Assembly: GCA_023974075.1 (NCBI GenBank)
Contig: JAMFTG010000718.1
Span: 1-64,000, forward strand
Reading direction: 5' to 3'
Source: Chaenocephalus aceratus
Taxonomy: Eukaryota > Chordata > Actinopteri > Perciformes > Channichthyidae
Length of the DNA: 64,000 nucleotides
Shown here: positions 36,501-47,633 of the stretch, piece after piece
How positions within the stretch are numbered: the stretch's first letter is position 1
Layout: the number at the start of each line of letters is the position of its first letter
Translations under genes and position numbers: made by a program
The notes under the pieces: model-generated
The model's database searches: none
Seen by the model: the letters and a program-made list of their open reading frames with translations, nothing else
What the model was told of the DNA's origin: nothing

Positions 36501-37202
36501 GTTAGTACGGTTGTTGTTTTTGTATAATTAGAAATCCAACTGTTTCTAAAACTTTTAGAAATAGCAGTGCATTTAATTCGTTTTTAGAACTGTTTTCTTC
36601 GTTTCGCTTGAACCGTAGCTCTCTGTTTATCTGATTCGTCTCACAGAAGTAACACCACGGAAAACTCACACTACATTTGATTGACAGCTCACGGGTCACA
36701 TACGGTTTTTGAAAAACAGCTTCGACTTGAAAACACATTTTCAAAGTTTATGTAAATATGACTGATCTTGGGGATCACCAAACACGGCTGACATCTTTCA
36801 AAGCCTGCTCTTTCTTAGTAAACAAAATAAACACAAGCACATCGAGAGCCGACAGAACACTGTGTGGATTTAAAGTATTTCACAAGATAAGAAAACAACA
36901 CTTTATATTAAGGTACACAGATTCACCATCAACTCGCTTATTAGCAGTATATTGGCTCTTTATTAGTCATTATAAAATACCTATTAATGCCTTATTCTAC
37001 ATGTAATAGTCGAGTGTTTCCTCAATAACCCTCTAATTAGTGCTTATTTATTGCAAGGAAGTTGTTGTACATGAGTTTGGGTCTTAATATGCGCTGCTCA
37101 ATACGGGCCTAATAAGGCAGTAGTACCACAAGAATAGTAATTCTCCCATAACTAAAACATATGATCGATTCTTATGTAACAAGACACGAAACTATAACGC
37201 AG

Positions 37203-38864
37203 CGTCCACACGGCGGCGTGCGTTGAAGCTTGCCGGTGGGCGTGTCTGAAACTCGACCAACAACCAATCACATGAATCTCCCGCCCCGGACACACAAGCA
37301 CGCAGTTTGATTGGCTAGACCAGGGGTGCCCAACCTTTTTTTAACTGAGAGCTACTTTTAAAGTTGCCAGTCTGCTGAGATCTACCAAATAGAGAGGCGG
37401 AGCCATTACTGACAGCCTACTGCCAGGTAAATACACACTTCTACTTGTATAAAACTGACCTTCGTACAATTAATACTTCATAAAATACTGCAGATCCTTT
37501 ATCTTACCTCTTTCTAATCTACACACATACAAGTATTTAACTGAAGTGACACAACAGTGTTGTTGATACAGAGTTTATTCACACGTCACTACAGTGGGTA
37601 ATGTTTTCAGGAAACATTGAACAGTGCTGCCTCATATGACACAGGGAAAAATGAAAAGACTCTGAACCCTTTCTTTGCCATTATATAAAAATAGTGTTGC
37701 TACAAAAGTATAAATGAGGCTTACTAATAAGACAACTGAGATCTGAAGCTACACAGGAATCTGCTGCCAAAGTGCAATAAAAAAGACAAAATTAAGAAAA
37801 TCAAACTCTTTTTTTGTTGCATTTTAGTCGAGTATAAAAAGAAATGCCTTTTAAAATAGGATGCTAGCAACACTAGCTTCTTAACCTGAATTTACAATAG
37901 ACTATAATCAATTTAAGTTTGCATTCTTATACCATTTTGTACAATAATTATAATGAATGAGTTCATACAAACTAAAACGTACAGCTGATTAATAACGGTA
38001 TCTAACTTGAGTTTTTATTATATCAAAAACCTGTTGAAATGCTTCTGTTATTTTTACTGTGCCCCAAAAGCGCGTCAGCAGCCTCCAGGAAAGCTTCTTT
38101 CACAACTTCGCCGTCTTTGAAAGACTTCATGTGTTTCGCGAGAACGTGACTGACACGATAAGGTGCTCTGGTAGCAGCCTTGCTCTTGTTGTTGGGCCTG
38201 GTGAAAATGGACTGCTGTGCATTCAGCTGTCCTCTCAGGCCCCTCCCCTTTAGCTGTCCTGTCAGGCCCCTCCCCTTTTGGAGCGGAGGGCAGAATGAGG
38301 AGGGAATTCCGTCTCGTAGCGTTTGTGCACTGTTTTGAAATGCCGCTCCTAAATTACCCTTCTTCGGTAAAGCCACGCTCGCATTGCAGACGAGACAGAT
38401 GGACTTTGAATTGGAATAGATACAAAAATAATCATCCTCCCACTCGGAGTGAAAATTATATATTTTGGGCTTTTTTGCTTCTGCCATAACTGCGGTCTTG
38501 TCTTGTGTGTCACTCCTGTTGACGTTGACACGGAAAACGTCAGTGAAATATTGCCCACCAGCCACGCCCCCACACATGGGGTCACGCCGGCCAATCACAA
38601 AGCGTTGATGCGTTCAAGTGCATTATTCTGGCACAGATAAAACAGAATATTGTAGTTCTATTTTTAGACACATCTCGCGATCGACTGGTTGGGCACCCCT
38701 GGGCTAGAGCTTGTACTGGCATATGATTTGATTGGCTGACGCTTCCGTCGAAGTTTCAAAAGTTGAACATTGCTCAACTTTTGAGCAACGCTCCCACAAT
38801 GCAGTTCGGCGAAGCGTGACGTACCCCATTCAAAGTGAAGCTTCAACGCACGCCGCCGTGTTAA
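37203..38864. mobile_element. GTCCACAC-type transposon split by a hAT insertion
   Basis: Outer inverted ends: CACACGGCGGCGTGCGTTGA then AGCTT (37207 on) and AAGCTTCAACGCACGCCGCC then GTG (about 38838-38860). Left half shares ACCAATCACATGAATCTCCC with the copy at 12.0 kb; right half has TTGATTGGCTGACGCTTCC and CCCACAATGCAG. The middle is occupied by the hAT element 37321-38701. Confidence 0.85.
37321..38701 (-). mobile_element. hAT element with decayed BED-type transposase fragment
   Basis: Perfect 15-bp inverted ends CAGGGGTGCCCAACC, flanked by GGCTAGAC (37313-37320) and GGCTAGAG (38702-38709), 7 of 8. Minus-strand 38023-38598 holds a transposase N-terminal part: MAEAKKPKIYNFHSEWEDDY, then ICLVCNASVALPKKGNL, and later APYRVSHVLAKHMKSFKDGE with VVKEAFLEAADALL. 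The finger keeps CxxC but its histidines are lost in GNLGAAFQNSAQ. A short internal duplication gives GRGLTGQLKGRGLRGQL. The catalytic core is absent. Confidence 0.9.
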
Positions 38865-39814
38865 TTGTGTCTATATAACTCAAAATGATGGTGGTGAATT
38901 TGTATACCTTAATATAAAGTGTTACCGAAATAAATACTAATTTGAACATAAATGGAATTAGTAAAAAAATCCAGTTTAATGACTTCTATCACGCGTGACA
39001 TAAATGTCTCTTTAGCAGCAGAATTGATTGCAGACTGGACCGGTTGGCGAGGATGAATCGACTTCACTTGGCTGCCTCTTTCCTCTTCCTCTGTTTGTCA
39101 GCGGTGATTTGTTGGCGCCGATGATTCTCGCTATCGTACAGAACATTATTTTTGATTACTGTGATCAATAGCCTTTGATGGTGGACTTCTCTGGAGTACC
39201 CGGAGACACAGATATGTCTCGCTGGATGCGCTGACCTCAGCAGCCTCTGCATGTCTGCACACACACTGCAGGATTTATGACGGACAGCTTTCTGTCGCTT
39301 CATGTGGCGCCGCTTTCCTCAGAAGGAATAGAGGAAACACACATGCTACAAAACTGGTAATTTATCTTCAGCTGGGTGCTTGGTTTCCGTGTTGCTGTGC
39401 AGCTTGTAACATATAATTAATTTGTTCAAACATGTATTGACTTTGTCTGTCTACAAATGTACTTTATTCAAAACCTAATTTACTTTCAGGCAGGATAAGC
39501 AAAGCAAAGAAACATGCCCGCCATATGGTACGCCTTCAAGTCGAAAGCAGTTTGTGAAAAACAACCAAAAGGATACAAAATAAATACTGAAGTAAATACA
39601 AAAACTTTAAATTACAATAATGATATTATTAAAAACATAATCTTAAATATATTGCAAACATAATTACCAATTTAAATACATTATTATTATTTAAAGAAAA
39701 ACGTCCCATCAAATATAAGCAAAATACTTTAAACAATATTAACAATAAGGAGCATTATATCAATATTGATCTATACATGAATATGCTTGATCATCATAGC
39801 TTTGAGCTCTTAAC

Positions 39815-40915
39815 ATTCCTTGTGTCAAAGTCTAGGACACCACTGAGAGAAAAGGAATGGGAACTTCCAAGACTTTTTTGAGTTGAACAAAACGCTGTAG
39901 ATATGTGGTTCGATATCTCGCAAAGGTTTTGTTCAAATTATTTATTTGTTTCTTCTCCATGTCCCCTAGGGGGCTCCGTAACATACACATTATATCGCAG
40001 TTTTAGTTTCACCAACTCCGTTTCTAATATGCAATAAGACTACAACATGCGTCTGTGATGTATTTTCGAGCTTTCCAATCCAGGCGAGATCTCTCTCTCC
40101 GTCTGGGTGCGAGGGGGCGGGGCCCGCTCGTAAAGGTCTCCTGACTGACAGGCTGTCATCCTGGTTCGTGGTTACTCTGGGTTCTGTCTTCAGGACACAG
40201 TGTTGGATTGTTTTGTTGATTGGATGGGACTTGATTGGATTCAATATTAGAGTAATTTTCTCGTTTGTTTAAATATATGTGGCCTTTGTTTCTGTGATTG
40301 AATGATTTACTCAAATAAGAAGGTTGATGAATTATCATCTAATGATTTTGATGATGTTGTATTTATGTTAAAGGTCACTTTGAATGATTTTAACTAATGT
40401 AGAAAAACTAACATTTTAAATTCGGGACGGTCCACATTAATTTCGGGACAGATTGTATTTCGGGACGGTTCCGGAAGGATGGGGGAAAAAAGTTAGTCGA
40501 GAGCCCTGGTCCTCTATTGTACTTCTGGGATGCACCAGAAGATAATGTTCAAGACAATAAATGGGAATGTAATTGTGGTCTTCTGAGAAAAGCCCGGCAT
40601 AAGGGTTGTGATGGCGGTACAAAGCGTACGATGTTCAGAACATCTCACCCATGGCGGAGTCAAAGTCTAGGACACCACTGAAAGAAAAGGAGTGGTAACT
40701 TTCAAGACTTTTTTAAGTCAAGTTGGAACAAAGCTGTCTCGTCATCTTGTCATTACATAGGCAGCATTGGTAGCAACATATCTATTCATATTTTAAAACA
40801 CTTACTGTACTTATTCTGGTCTTGCTAGAAAAACCAGCATAAAAGCCGGGTTGGCGTTAGAAAGTGTACGATGTTCAGAACATTCCCTTTAAAATGTCAC
40901 CCATGGCGGAGACGC
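39815..40915. repeat. Small diverged duplications
   Basis: GTCAAAGTCTAGGACACCAC occurs at about 39827 and 40662 with similar downstream sequence (GACTTTTTTGAGTTGAAC and GACTTTTTTAAGTCAAG). A second pair, GTACGATGTTCAGAACAT then CACCCATGGCGGAG, occurs at about 40625 and 40866. TGTTCAAGACAATAAA at 40547 recurs at the very end of the window (63984). Nature unknown, probably a dispersed repeat. Confidence 0.6.
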
Positions 40916-43502
40916 TGCAGAGAGCCGGGGTAATTGCTCAAATATGTGCTTGATCTCGTGTGGACAGGGGCGGTGTGCAGAGAGGCTGAAAGGCACCGAG
41001 CTGTCGCAAACAGTGTTTGGCTTTGGTGCTGTTGATTATTGGTAGGGTCTGTTTCTATATTGAGGTGTGGAGAAAAGTTGAGGAGGGAGATATCCACATC
41101 TGCATTGGGGAAGGCGGTGAGTGTTTGCTTTGTCAGTTATGCAAATTATTTACTGAAAAAATTACAAGGGTGTCTGGGGTGTGGAGTCCTTGGCTTCGGA
41201 GTAAATGTCTTGTTTGAGGAAGGGGATGTTGTTGGCGTTAGGGTTGAAATACTTTCATTGTTGCAAGGACTGCTTTGTATGTGAAATAACTTTCTTACAC
41301 CAACAGATGAAATTAGTTTTTTAGGTCCAGTATCATTTGAAGATGTAGAAATAATATCATAATTCACTCGCATATGAATAATGTTCGCCACAGTTCAAGA
41401 TGACCGTGCTTTGAAACAAATTACACATGTTATTACACTTGCCAGCTCACAGGATGTTTGGTTCGATATATTGATGTTTAATACGAGTAGATCCTGCCTT
41501 GCTGGCTGTACAGTAGCTGTTGCATATATTGTTGTTGCCTCATTGCATTTCATTATGTTGTCCTTGCTGATGTCTTGCTCTGCCTAACTTTTGCAAACTA
41601 AAGCATTTTTACTTTTACAGATACACCAATGCTCTCGGCCAAATGTTCTTTTTAAGAACTATAATTAATAGAAGCAACACTTTGTAATAGAAAATTAAAT
41701 GTGCATATCGGAGAGAAAATAGTAGGCTAATGAGAGAAATAAATAGCCTTTGTATTATCCATCTAAAGCCATGTAGGTATTTATTTATGTACAAGCATTT
41801 CAAGGTTGTTTTGTTATAGTAACTCCCAGTGGTGCAAACACTGTTTTTCTGGATTGACAATATGTTTAAAACCATCATGTATGTATTATTGGATCTACAC
41901 AAATGTTTGATATGCCTGACACTGATTGGTCGGACACTAGTCATGGCAACCGGACAATTTTGACCTTTGTCTGATGCAACCGGGCATCTCTGTTTTTCTT
42001 ATTAGTAATAATTGTCAGCATGTACGATGTAAAGACTCTTTCTGTGCCATCATGTGTTGTCGTCTTTGGAAAATGGATGTTTGAGCTGTGTTTCTGCGGT
42101 AATGGTTTAACAGTGAAAGTAGATCTGACCCGATGACCTCTGGACTTTGATTGGCTTTTCAATGAAAGACATTGATCGGGCTGTATATCTGAATAGGACT
42201 AGAGGTGAAATAGACGGAGCTTGGAAACATAAACCATTCAGTGGCTAAAAACATATGAAAGGACCTCTAAATAACTTTGGTTAGTTACTGCTACCGATGA
42301 ATTGAGGCCAGTAAAGGGCAGGCCCAGCTTTCATCTCCGGTGAAGAAAGATTTCTTCAGAATATAAACAAGTAAAACCAGGCGGGTGGAGCTGAGCTGTT
42401 CATGATGGAATTCGCCCCCATTTCCCCAGTGTCTGTCCTTTACTTCATTTGAATCTGAATGCTCCAAGCTCGCAATTATTCTTTACCTCTAAGCTCCGTC
42501 TGTAGGAGCTTGTGCGTCGAGAGCATTTTGGCCGTCTGTTTTCAGGGTGAACGGCTTTTCCTGAGCAGATTTACAGAGGAAAGAAAAGTAAACAAGAGGA
42601 AGATGCTGCCAGTAGATATGAAAAACAGACAGCTGTAATCTCCCGCCGTGGGCTGCTGAGCTGATTAGGACTCTGCTGGATCACCAAGGCTTCTTATCAG
42701 CACTGGGGGAGACTGTGCATGTATGGAAACTGATATCTATAGCACAGTATCATATGCAAATGATGCAGTCATACATGCAGACTGGTTCCATATGAAATGG
42801 CATATCCACCAGTTTGACTCCTTTCCCATGACCGCACGGATGGGAACATCGAGCTGAAGAAGTGTTCAAAGAAAAGGATGACACATGCTGCCATTACACC
42901 GGGCTGTTCCTTTGCATCTGATGAGAGTTAAAGCACACCATAATGATTGCTTTTCACATCTTATTTTTCCATGCAAATAAACAAAGGAACACATGAAAGG
43001 GAAGAGGAGAGACGGATCTGCAAGCCGTCGACTTGTTCCAACACCCTGCTTACACTCCCTGCAATGGGGCAATGCGCAAAGGAGCCCTCTGCTCGTAAAG
43101 CACCGATTTATGGGGGAAATTAACATATCATTAACATACCACAGGCACTCTTAAAAAGAAGGTTATTTATAATTAGGTGACATCAGAGACACGGGGTTGC
43201 ATTGCGCTGGAAGAGGAGGAAGAGGATTGGAAAGGCCCCGGAGAAGACGTGTTTTTCGTTTTAGTTTGAGAAGGAGAAACTGGGACGCTGTTGTTTCCTC
43301 TGCGTTGTGGTCGGAGGCTTTTGGGGTTTTCTGTCCTATTTCTCGCCATAATGACATTTAAGTGGCACGCTTCTGCCGGGTCTGAATGGCCTGTGCACCC
43401 CCTCGCCGTTTACTCACTTTATTTTTCTATTGCAGTTTAAATGAACTCCTGCAGAAAAGTGGTGAAAAGGAGTTACATCTGCTCTACTTTCAGAAGTTCA
43501 AC

Positions 43503-45083
43503 CAGAGATGGGAAGTAGTGGAGTACAAATACTTTGTTACTGTACTTAAGGACATTTTTCTGGTATCAATATACCTTACTCCAGTACTTATTTTTCTGAC
43601 GACTTTTTACTTTCTACTTCTCACATGTTGAACTCAAATACCTGTACTTTCTACTTCTTACATGTTGAACCCAAATACCTGTACTTTCTACTTCTCACAT
43701 GTTGAACACAAATACCTGTACTTTCTACTTCTTACATGTTGAACTCAAATACCTGTACTTTCTACTTCTCACATGTTGAACTCAAATACCTGTACTTTCT
43801 ACTTCTTACATGTTGAACTCAAATACCTGTACTCTCTACTTCTCACATGTTGAACTCAAATACCTGTACTTTCTACTTCTTACATGTTGAACTCAAATAC
43901 CTGTACTTTCTACTTCTTACATGTTGAACTCAAATACCTGTACTTTCTGCTTCTTACATGTTGAACTCAAATACCTGTACTTTCTACTTCTTACATGTTG
44001 AACTCAAATACCTGTACTCTCTACTTCTCACATGTTGAACTCAAATACCTGTACTTTCTACTTCTTACATGTTGAACTCAAATACCTGTACTTTCTACTT
44101 CTTACATGTTGAACTCAAATACCTGTACTCTCTACTTCTCACATGTTGAACTGAAATACCTGTACTTTCTACTTCTTACATGTTGAACTCAAATACCTGT
44201 ACTTTCTACTTCTTACATGTTGAACTCAAATACCTGTACTTTCTACTTCTTACATGTTGAACACAAATACCTGTACTTTCTACTTCTCACATGTTGAACC
44301 CAAATACCTGTACTTTCTACTTCTTACATGTTGAACACAAATACCTGTACTTTCTACTTCTTACATGTTGAACACAAATACCTGTACTTTCTACTTCTTA
44401 CATGTTGAACCCAAATACCTGTACTTTCTACTTCTTACATGTTGAACTCAAATACCTGTACTTTCTACTTCTTACATGTTGAACTCAAATACCTGTACTT
44501 TCTACTTCTTACATGTTGAACCCAAATACCTGTACTTTCTACTTCTTACATGTTGAACTCAAATACCTGTACTTTCTACTTCTTACATGTTGAACTCAAA
44601 TACCTGTACTTTCTACTTCTTACATGTTGAACCCAAATACCTGTACTTTCTACTTCTCTCATTTCCCAAACAGCTGGTTCCTTTAGTCTGAATGTGTGAT
44701 GGTGCGTGATCATTATTCTTTAGAGTCACTGCGTGCCTATTGGTTGGAACACGATCCGTGTATCCATCACTTCCTGGTCTTCTCTAAAGAAGAGGGACCA
44801 ATGGAGACGTTGTCATGTTGCCGTTGTTCAGCATGGAAACATTCATTAGCTAACAATGACATTATTGTTCTATTGATATAAAGGGAGGTCAGGTACTCTT
44901 TAAAGCAGCTGCTAGTTATGGGTACTTTTTACTGAAGTACACTTCAAAGCCTCTTTACTTTTACTTGAGTAAAGAAGTTTAGTCAGTACTTCTACTTCTA
45001 CCAGATGTGTGGAAAGATATGTTTAAACACGAATATCTGTACTTCTACTTGAGGAAAGAATGTGTGTACTTTTGCCATCTCTG
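43503..45083. mobile_element. hAT-like element filled by a 37-bp array
   Basis: Starts CAGAGATGGGAAGTAGTGG and ends TACTTTTGCCATCTCTG. Flanks AGTTCAAC (43495-43502) and AGTTTAAC (45084-45091) match at 7 of 8. The inverted ends share CAGAGATGG. No transposase remnant. The AAGTACT-rich interior is of the same general type as the element at 18.1 kb. Confidence 0.85.
43605..44660. repeat. 37-bp array (unit unrelated to B), about 28 units
   Basis: Unit TGTTGAACTCAAATACCTGT then ACTTTCTACTTCTTACA (37 bp). Main variants are ACTCAAAT, ACACAAAT or ACCCAAAT, and TTACA or TCACA. The same length as the B unit is coincidental, since the sequences do not match. Confidence 0.96.
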
Positions 45084-45927
45084 AGTTTAACAAATACTTG
45101 GTCTTTTATCACTTAACAAAAATTGATACCTCAAAATCTGTGACTTTCTACATGTTGACGGTACCTGTGGTTCCAAAGAGTTGATTGGGTACACGTTAAG
45201 TATCAAACAAGCATTAACTTGGTATTTACATGAGTTAGTGAAGAGAGATATTACTGAGTCAAATGCATGAAAATAAAGATGCCATGTGAAATGTAAATCT
45301 GGAGTAGCAGTTGTTTTGAACAGACTTTATTGGCAGTATCCATCCAACATGTCTGACCTCACAAGCTGATCGCCTTGTGTTTCACTCCACCATATAGATG
45401 GATCCATGCATTAATTAACAGAGCATTTGGACGTAAATCTGTTAAACTAATTTAGCTTCTTTCAGATCAACACTTTATTCTTAAAGTTAGCACATTTTAA
45501 AAGGAGTTGTCATAAAAGCATTTACGGACATTTGGAGTCAGACTTGAAACCCCATTGAGTTTGACTGCCTAAAAACATGGCGAAAATTGATATTATACGG
45601 CTGTTGACAGTATTTTCTGATTTATGGAGTGATAAAAAGAGATATCCAAAATCCCTTCAGTAAAAACATTAGATTCTAATATGACTACAAAATGAAATGA
45701 TAATTTTGAACCTGACTTTATCCAAAGTTCAGATTTGTGTTCCTGAAATGTATTAAAATGTGCGCATATTTAATGGAATGATAGCTAATATGCATATTTA
45801 AACATGCTTTTTCAGAAAACTTGTAATACAAAAAACAATTGTCTTAATGTAAGTAATTAACTGGAGAAATGTCTTGCTGATACCTTTAAGTAAAATCAAA
45901 TCCCCTAATCACCTGTAGTGTCTCGCC

Positions 45928-45966
45928 TTAAAGGTCCCCTATTATACTGTTTTTCATCAATATATA
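45928..45966. mobile_element. Terminal stub of the TTAA-type MITE
   Basis: TTAAAGGTCCCCTATTATAC then TGTTTTTCATCAATATATAT matches the right terminus of the elements at 13.05, 31.04 and 50.2 kb. It breaks off after about 35 bp and LINE sequence follows directly. Confidence 0.8.
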
Positions 45967-46945
45967 TCTGAGGAACTGCACACGGCCAAAGCAGCCTCCC
46001 TCTCCTCTGCCATCATCCTGTTGGACCTGTCTGCTGCATTCGACACGGTGAACCATCAGATCCTCCTTCGCACTCTCCAAGAACTTGGAGTATCAGGCTC
46101 TGCACTTTCCCTCCTCACCTCATACCTCAAAGACCGCACCTACAGAGTAACTTGGAGAGGGTTCGAGTCCGACCCTTGTCAATTAACTACAGGGGTCCCT
46201 CAGGGCTCTGTCCTTGGTCCTCTCCTCTTCTCCCTGTACACAAACTCGCTCGGATCAGTCATTAGCCCGCATGGTTTTTCATACCACTGCTACGCTGACG
46301 ACACCCAACTAATTCTGTCCTTTCCCCGCTCAGAGACCCAGGTCGTCGCACGCATCTCTGCTTGTTTAGCTGACATCTCTCAGTGGATGTCCGCTCATCA
46401 CCTCAAGCTCATCACCTCTGTTGTTTCCCCGACTCAGACTGCAAGGAATCTGGGTGTGATCCTAGATAACAACCTGTCCTTCACTGCAAACATCGCTGCT
46501 ACAACCCGCTGCTGCAGATACACGCTCTACAACATCAGGAGGATGCGTCCCCAGCTGACCCAGAAAGCCACGCAGGTTCTGGTCCAGGCTCTTGTCATCT
46601 CACGCCTAGACTACTGCAACTCCCTCCTGGCTGGTCTACCTGCATGTGCCATCCCACCTCTGCAGCTCACCCAGAATGCAGCGGCTCGTCTGGTCTTTAA
46701 CCTTCCTAAATTCTCCCACACCACGCCGCTCCTCCGCTCCCTCCACTGGCTTCCGGTAACTGCTAGAATCCACTTCAAGACAATGGTACTTGCGTACCAT
46801 GCTGTGAATGGATCTGGCCCTTCCTACATCCAGGACATGGTTAAACCGTACACCCCAGCACGTGCTCTACGCTCTGCATCAGCCAAACGGCTCGCTGCAC
46901 CCTCGCTGCGAGGGGGACCCAAGTTCCCATCAGCAGAAACACGTG
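45967..46945 (+). mobile_element. L2-like LINE reverse transcriptase fragment
   Basis: An open frame encodes the central and C-terminal part of a non-LTR reverse transcriptase: ILLDLSAAFDTVNHQILL, VPQGSVLGPLLFSLYTNSLG and the catalytic YADDTQL (about 46296). Later come ARNLGVILDNNLSFTANIAA, LDYCNSLLAGLP, AAARLVFNLPK and LHWLPVTARIHFK. This order and wording fit the L2 clade. Between HHLKL and ITSVVSPTQ about 28 residues normally present are missing, in frame. The 5' part (endonuclease) is absent and the frame leaves the family at about 46940. It is a dead fragment. Confidence 0.9.
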
Positions 46946-47325
46946 GGTTTGCTATCCTGGTGACAGAACGAGATCAAAAAAGCAGAGCAGAGATATATCA
47001 ACTTCATGAAAGCCCATACTTTATCTGCACACAATAACGAGGACAGACGGCTGTGTGAAAACAAAAGCAATCCGTTAACCCAGACAGCTGCCGTGGAAAG
47101 ACTTGTCAGGATCGTCCGTTTGCAGACTCGTACGTTTTCAATAACCCACATACATATTTCCTGTCTGTCTGTTTTTGTAACTTTCCAGCATCAAACCTCA
47201 TTACGTAACTCGCTCTGCAGTAAATCCTTTTTTCGAAACACATCAAATAAGATAAATGTTGCTGACGGTGACGGGTCGCTTCCCTCGACGGCTGATATAT
47301 GAAACTGTTGTTTTTCTGCCATCAG

Positions 47326-47472
47326 GAAGAAGAGCTACGGCAAAGCAACGAAGGCAAATATAACCATCTGAACGAAGACCTGCACGTCCTCATCGAGGTG
47401 TTCGCCCCCCCCGCCGAGGCCTACGCCAGGATGGGTCACGCTCTGGAGGAGATCAAGAAGTTTCTTATACCG
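47326..47472 (+). CDS. khdrbs3: khdrbs3 internal exon, C-terminal part of KH domain
   Basis: This 147-nt exon (49 codons, phase 0 both sides) encodes [20 protein letters not shown], then [20 protein letters not shown] and EEIKKFLIP. It is the second half of the KH domain, including the [11 protein letters not shown] strand and the final helix. [20 protein letters not shown] matches KHDRBS3; KHDRBS2 from memory has [20 protein letters not shown]. Acceptor is CATCAG and donor is GTATGT, followed about 20 nt later by a CA microsatellite (47491-47520). The frame is open and the family length is kept. With the flanking exons it completes the RNA-binding domain. Confidence 0.96.
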
Positions 47473-47488
47473 GTATGTTCCCTTTGTT

Positions 47489-47490
<2 letters not shown>

Positions 47491-47520
<30 letters not shown>
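47491..47520. repeat. (CA)n microsatellite
   Basis: About 15 CA units, 18 nt after the splice donor of the preceding exon. Confidence 0.95.
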
Positions 47521-47522
<2 letters not shown>

Positions 47523-47633
47523 TCTCTAGCTTTCAATCTCCTCCACCTGAATCTTTTCCCAGCTGCTCGGTTGAATCACTTTCAGCTTGTCCATGAGTGA
47601 AGTGTTGGAGCGAGTGTGTGAAAAGCATCTGGT

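Larger units (their letters stand above)
34738..47325 (+). other. khdrbs3: khdrbs3 intron 3 (about 12.6 kb)
   Basis: Donor GTAACG at 34738; acceptor TGCCATCAG ending at 47325. It holds the second inverted 57-bp array, nested DNA transposons at 37.2-38.9 kb, small local duplications at 39.8-40.9 kb, a hAT-like element with a 37-bp array at 43.5-45.1 kb and an L2-like LINE fragment at 46 kb. Stretches with nothing recognised: 36510-37200, 38870-39800, 40920-43490, 45100-45920 and 46950-47320. Confidence 0.85.

Noticed and set aside
34952..36505. 297-codon and shorter frames with the same 19-residue repeat
   Set aside because: Satellite artefact in the inverted array.
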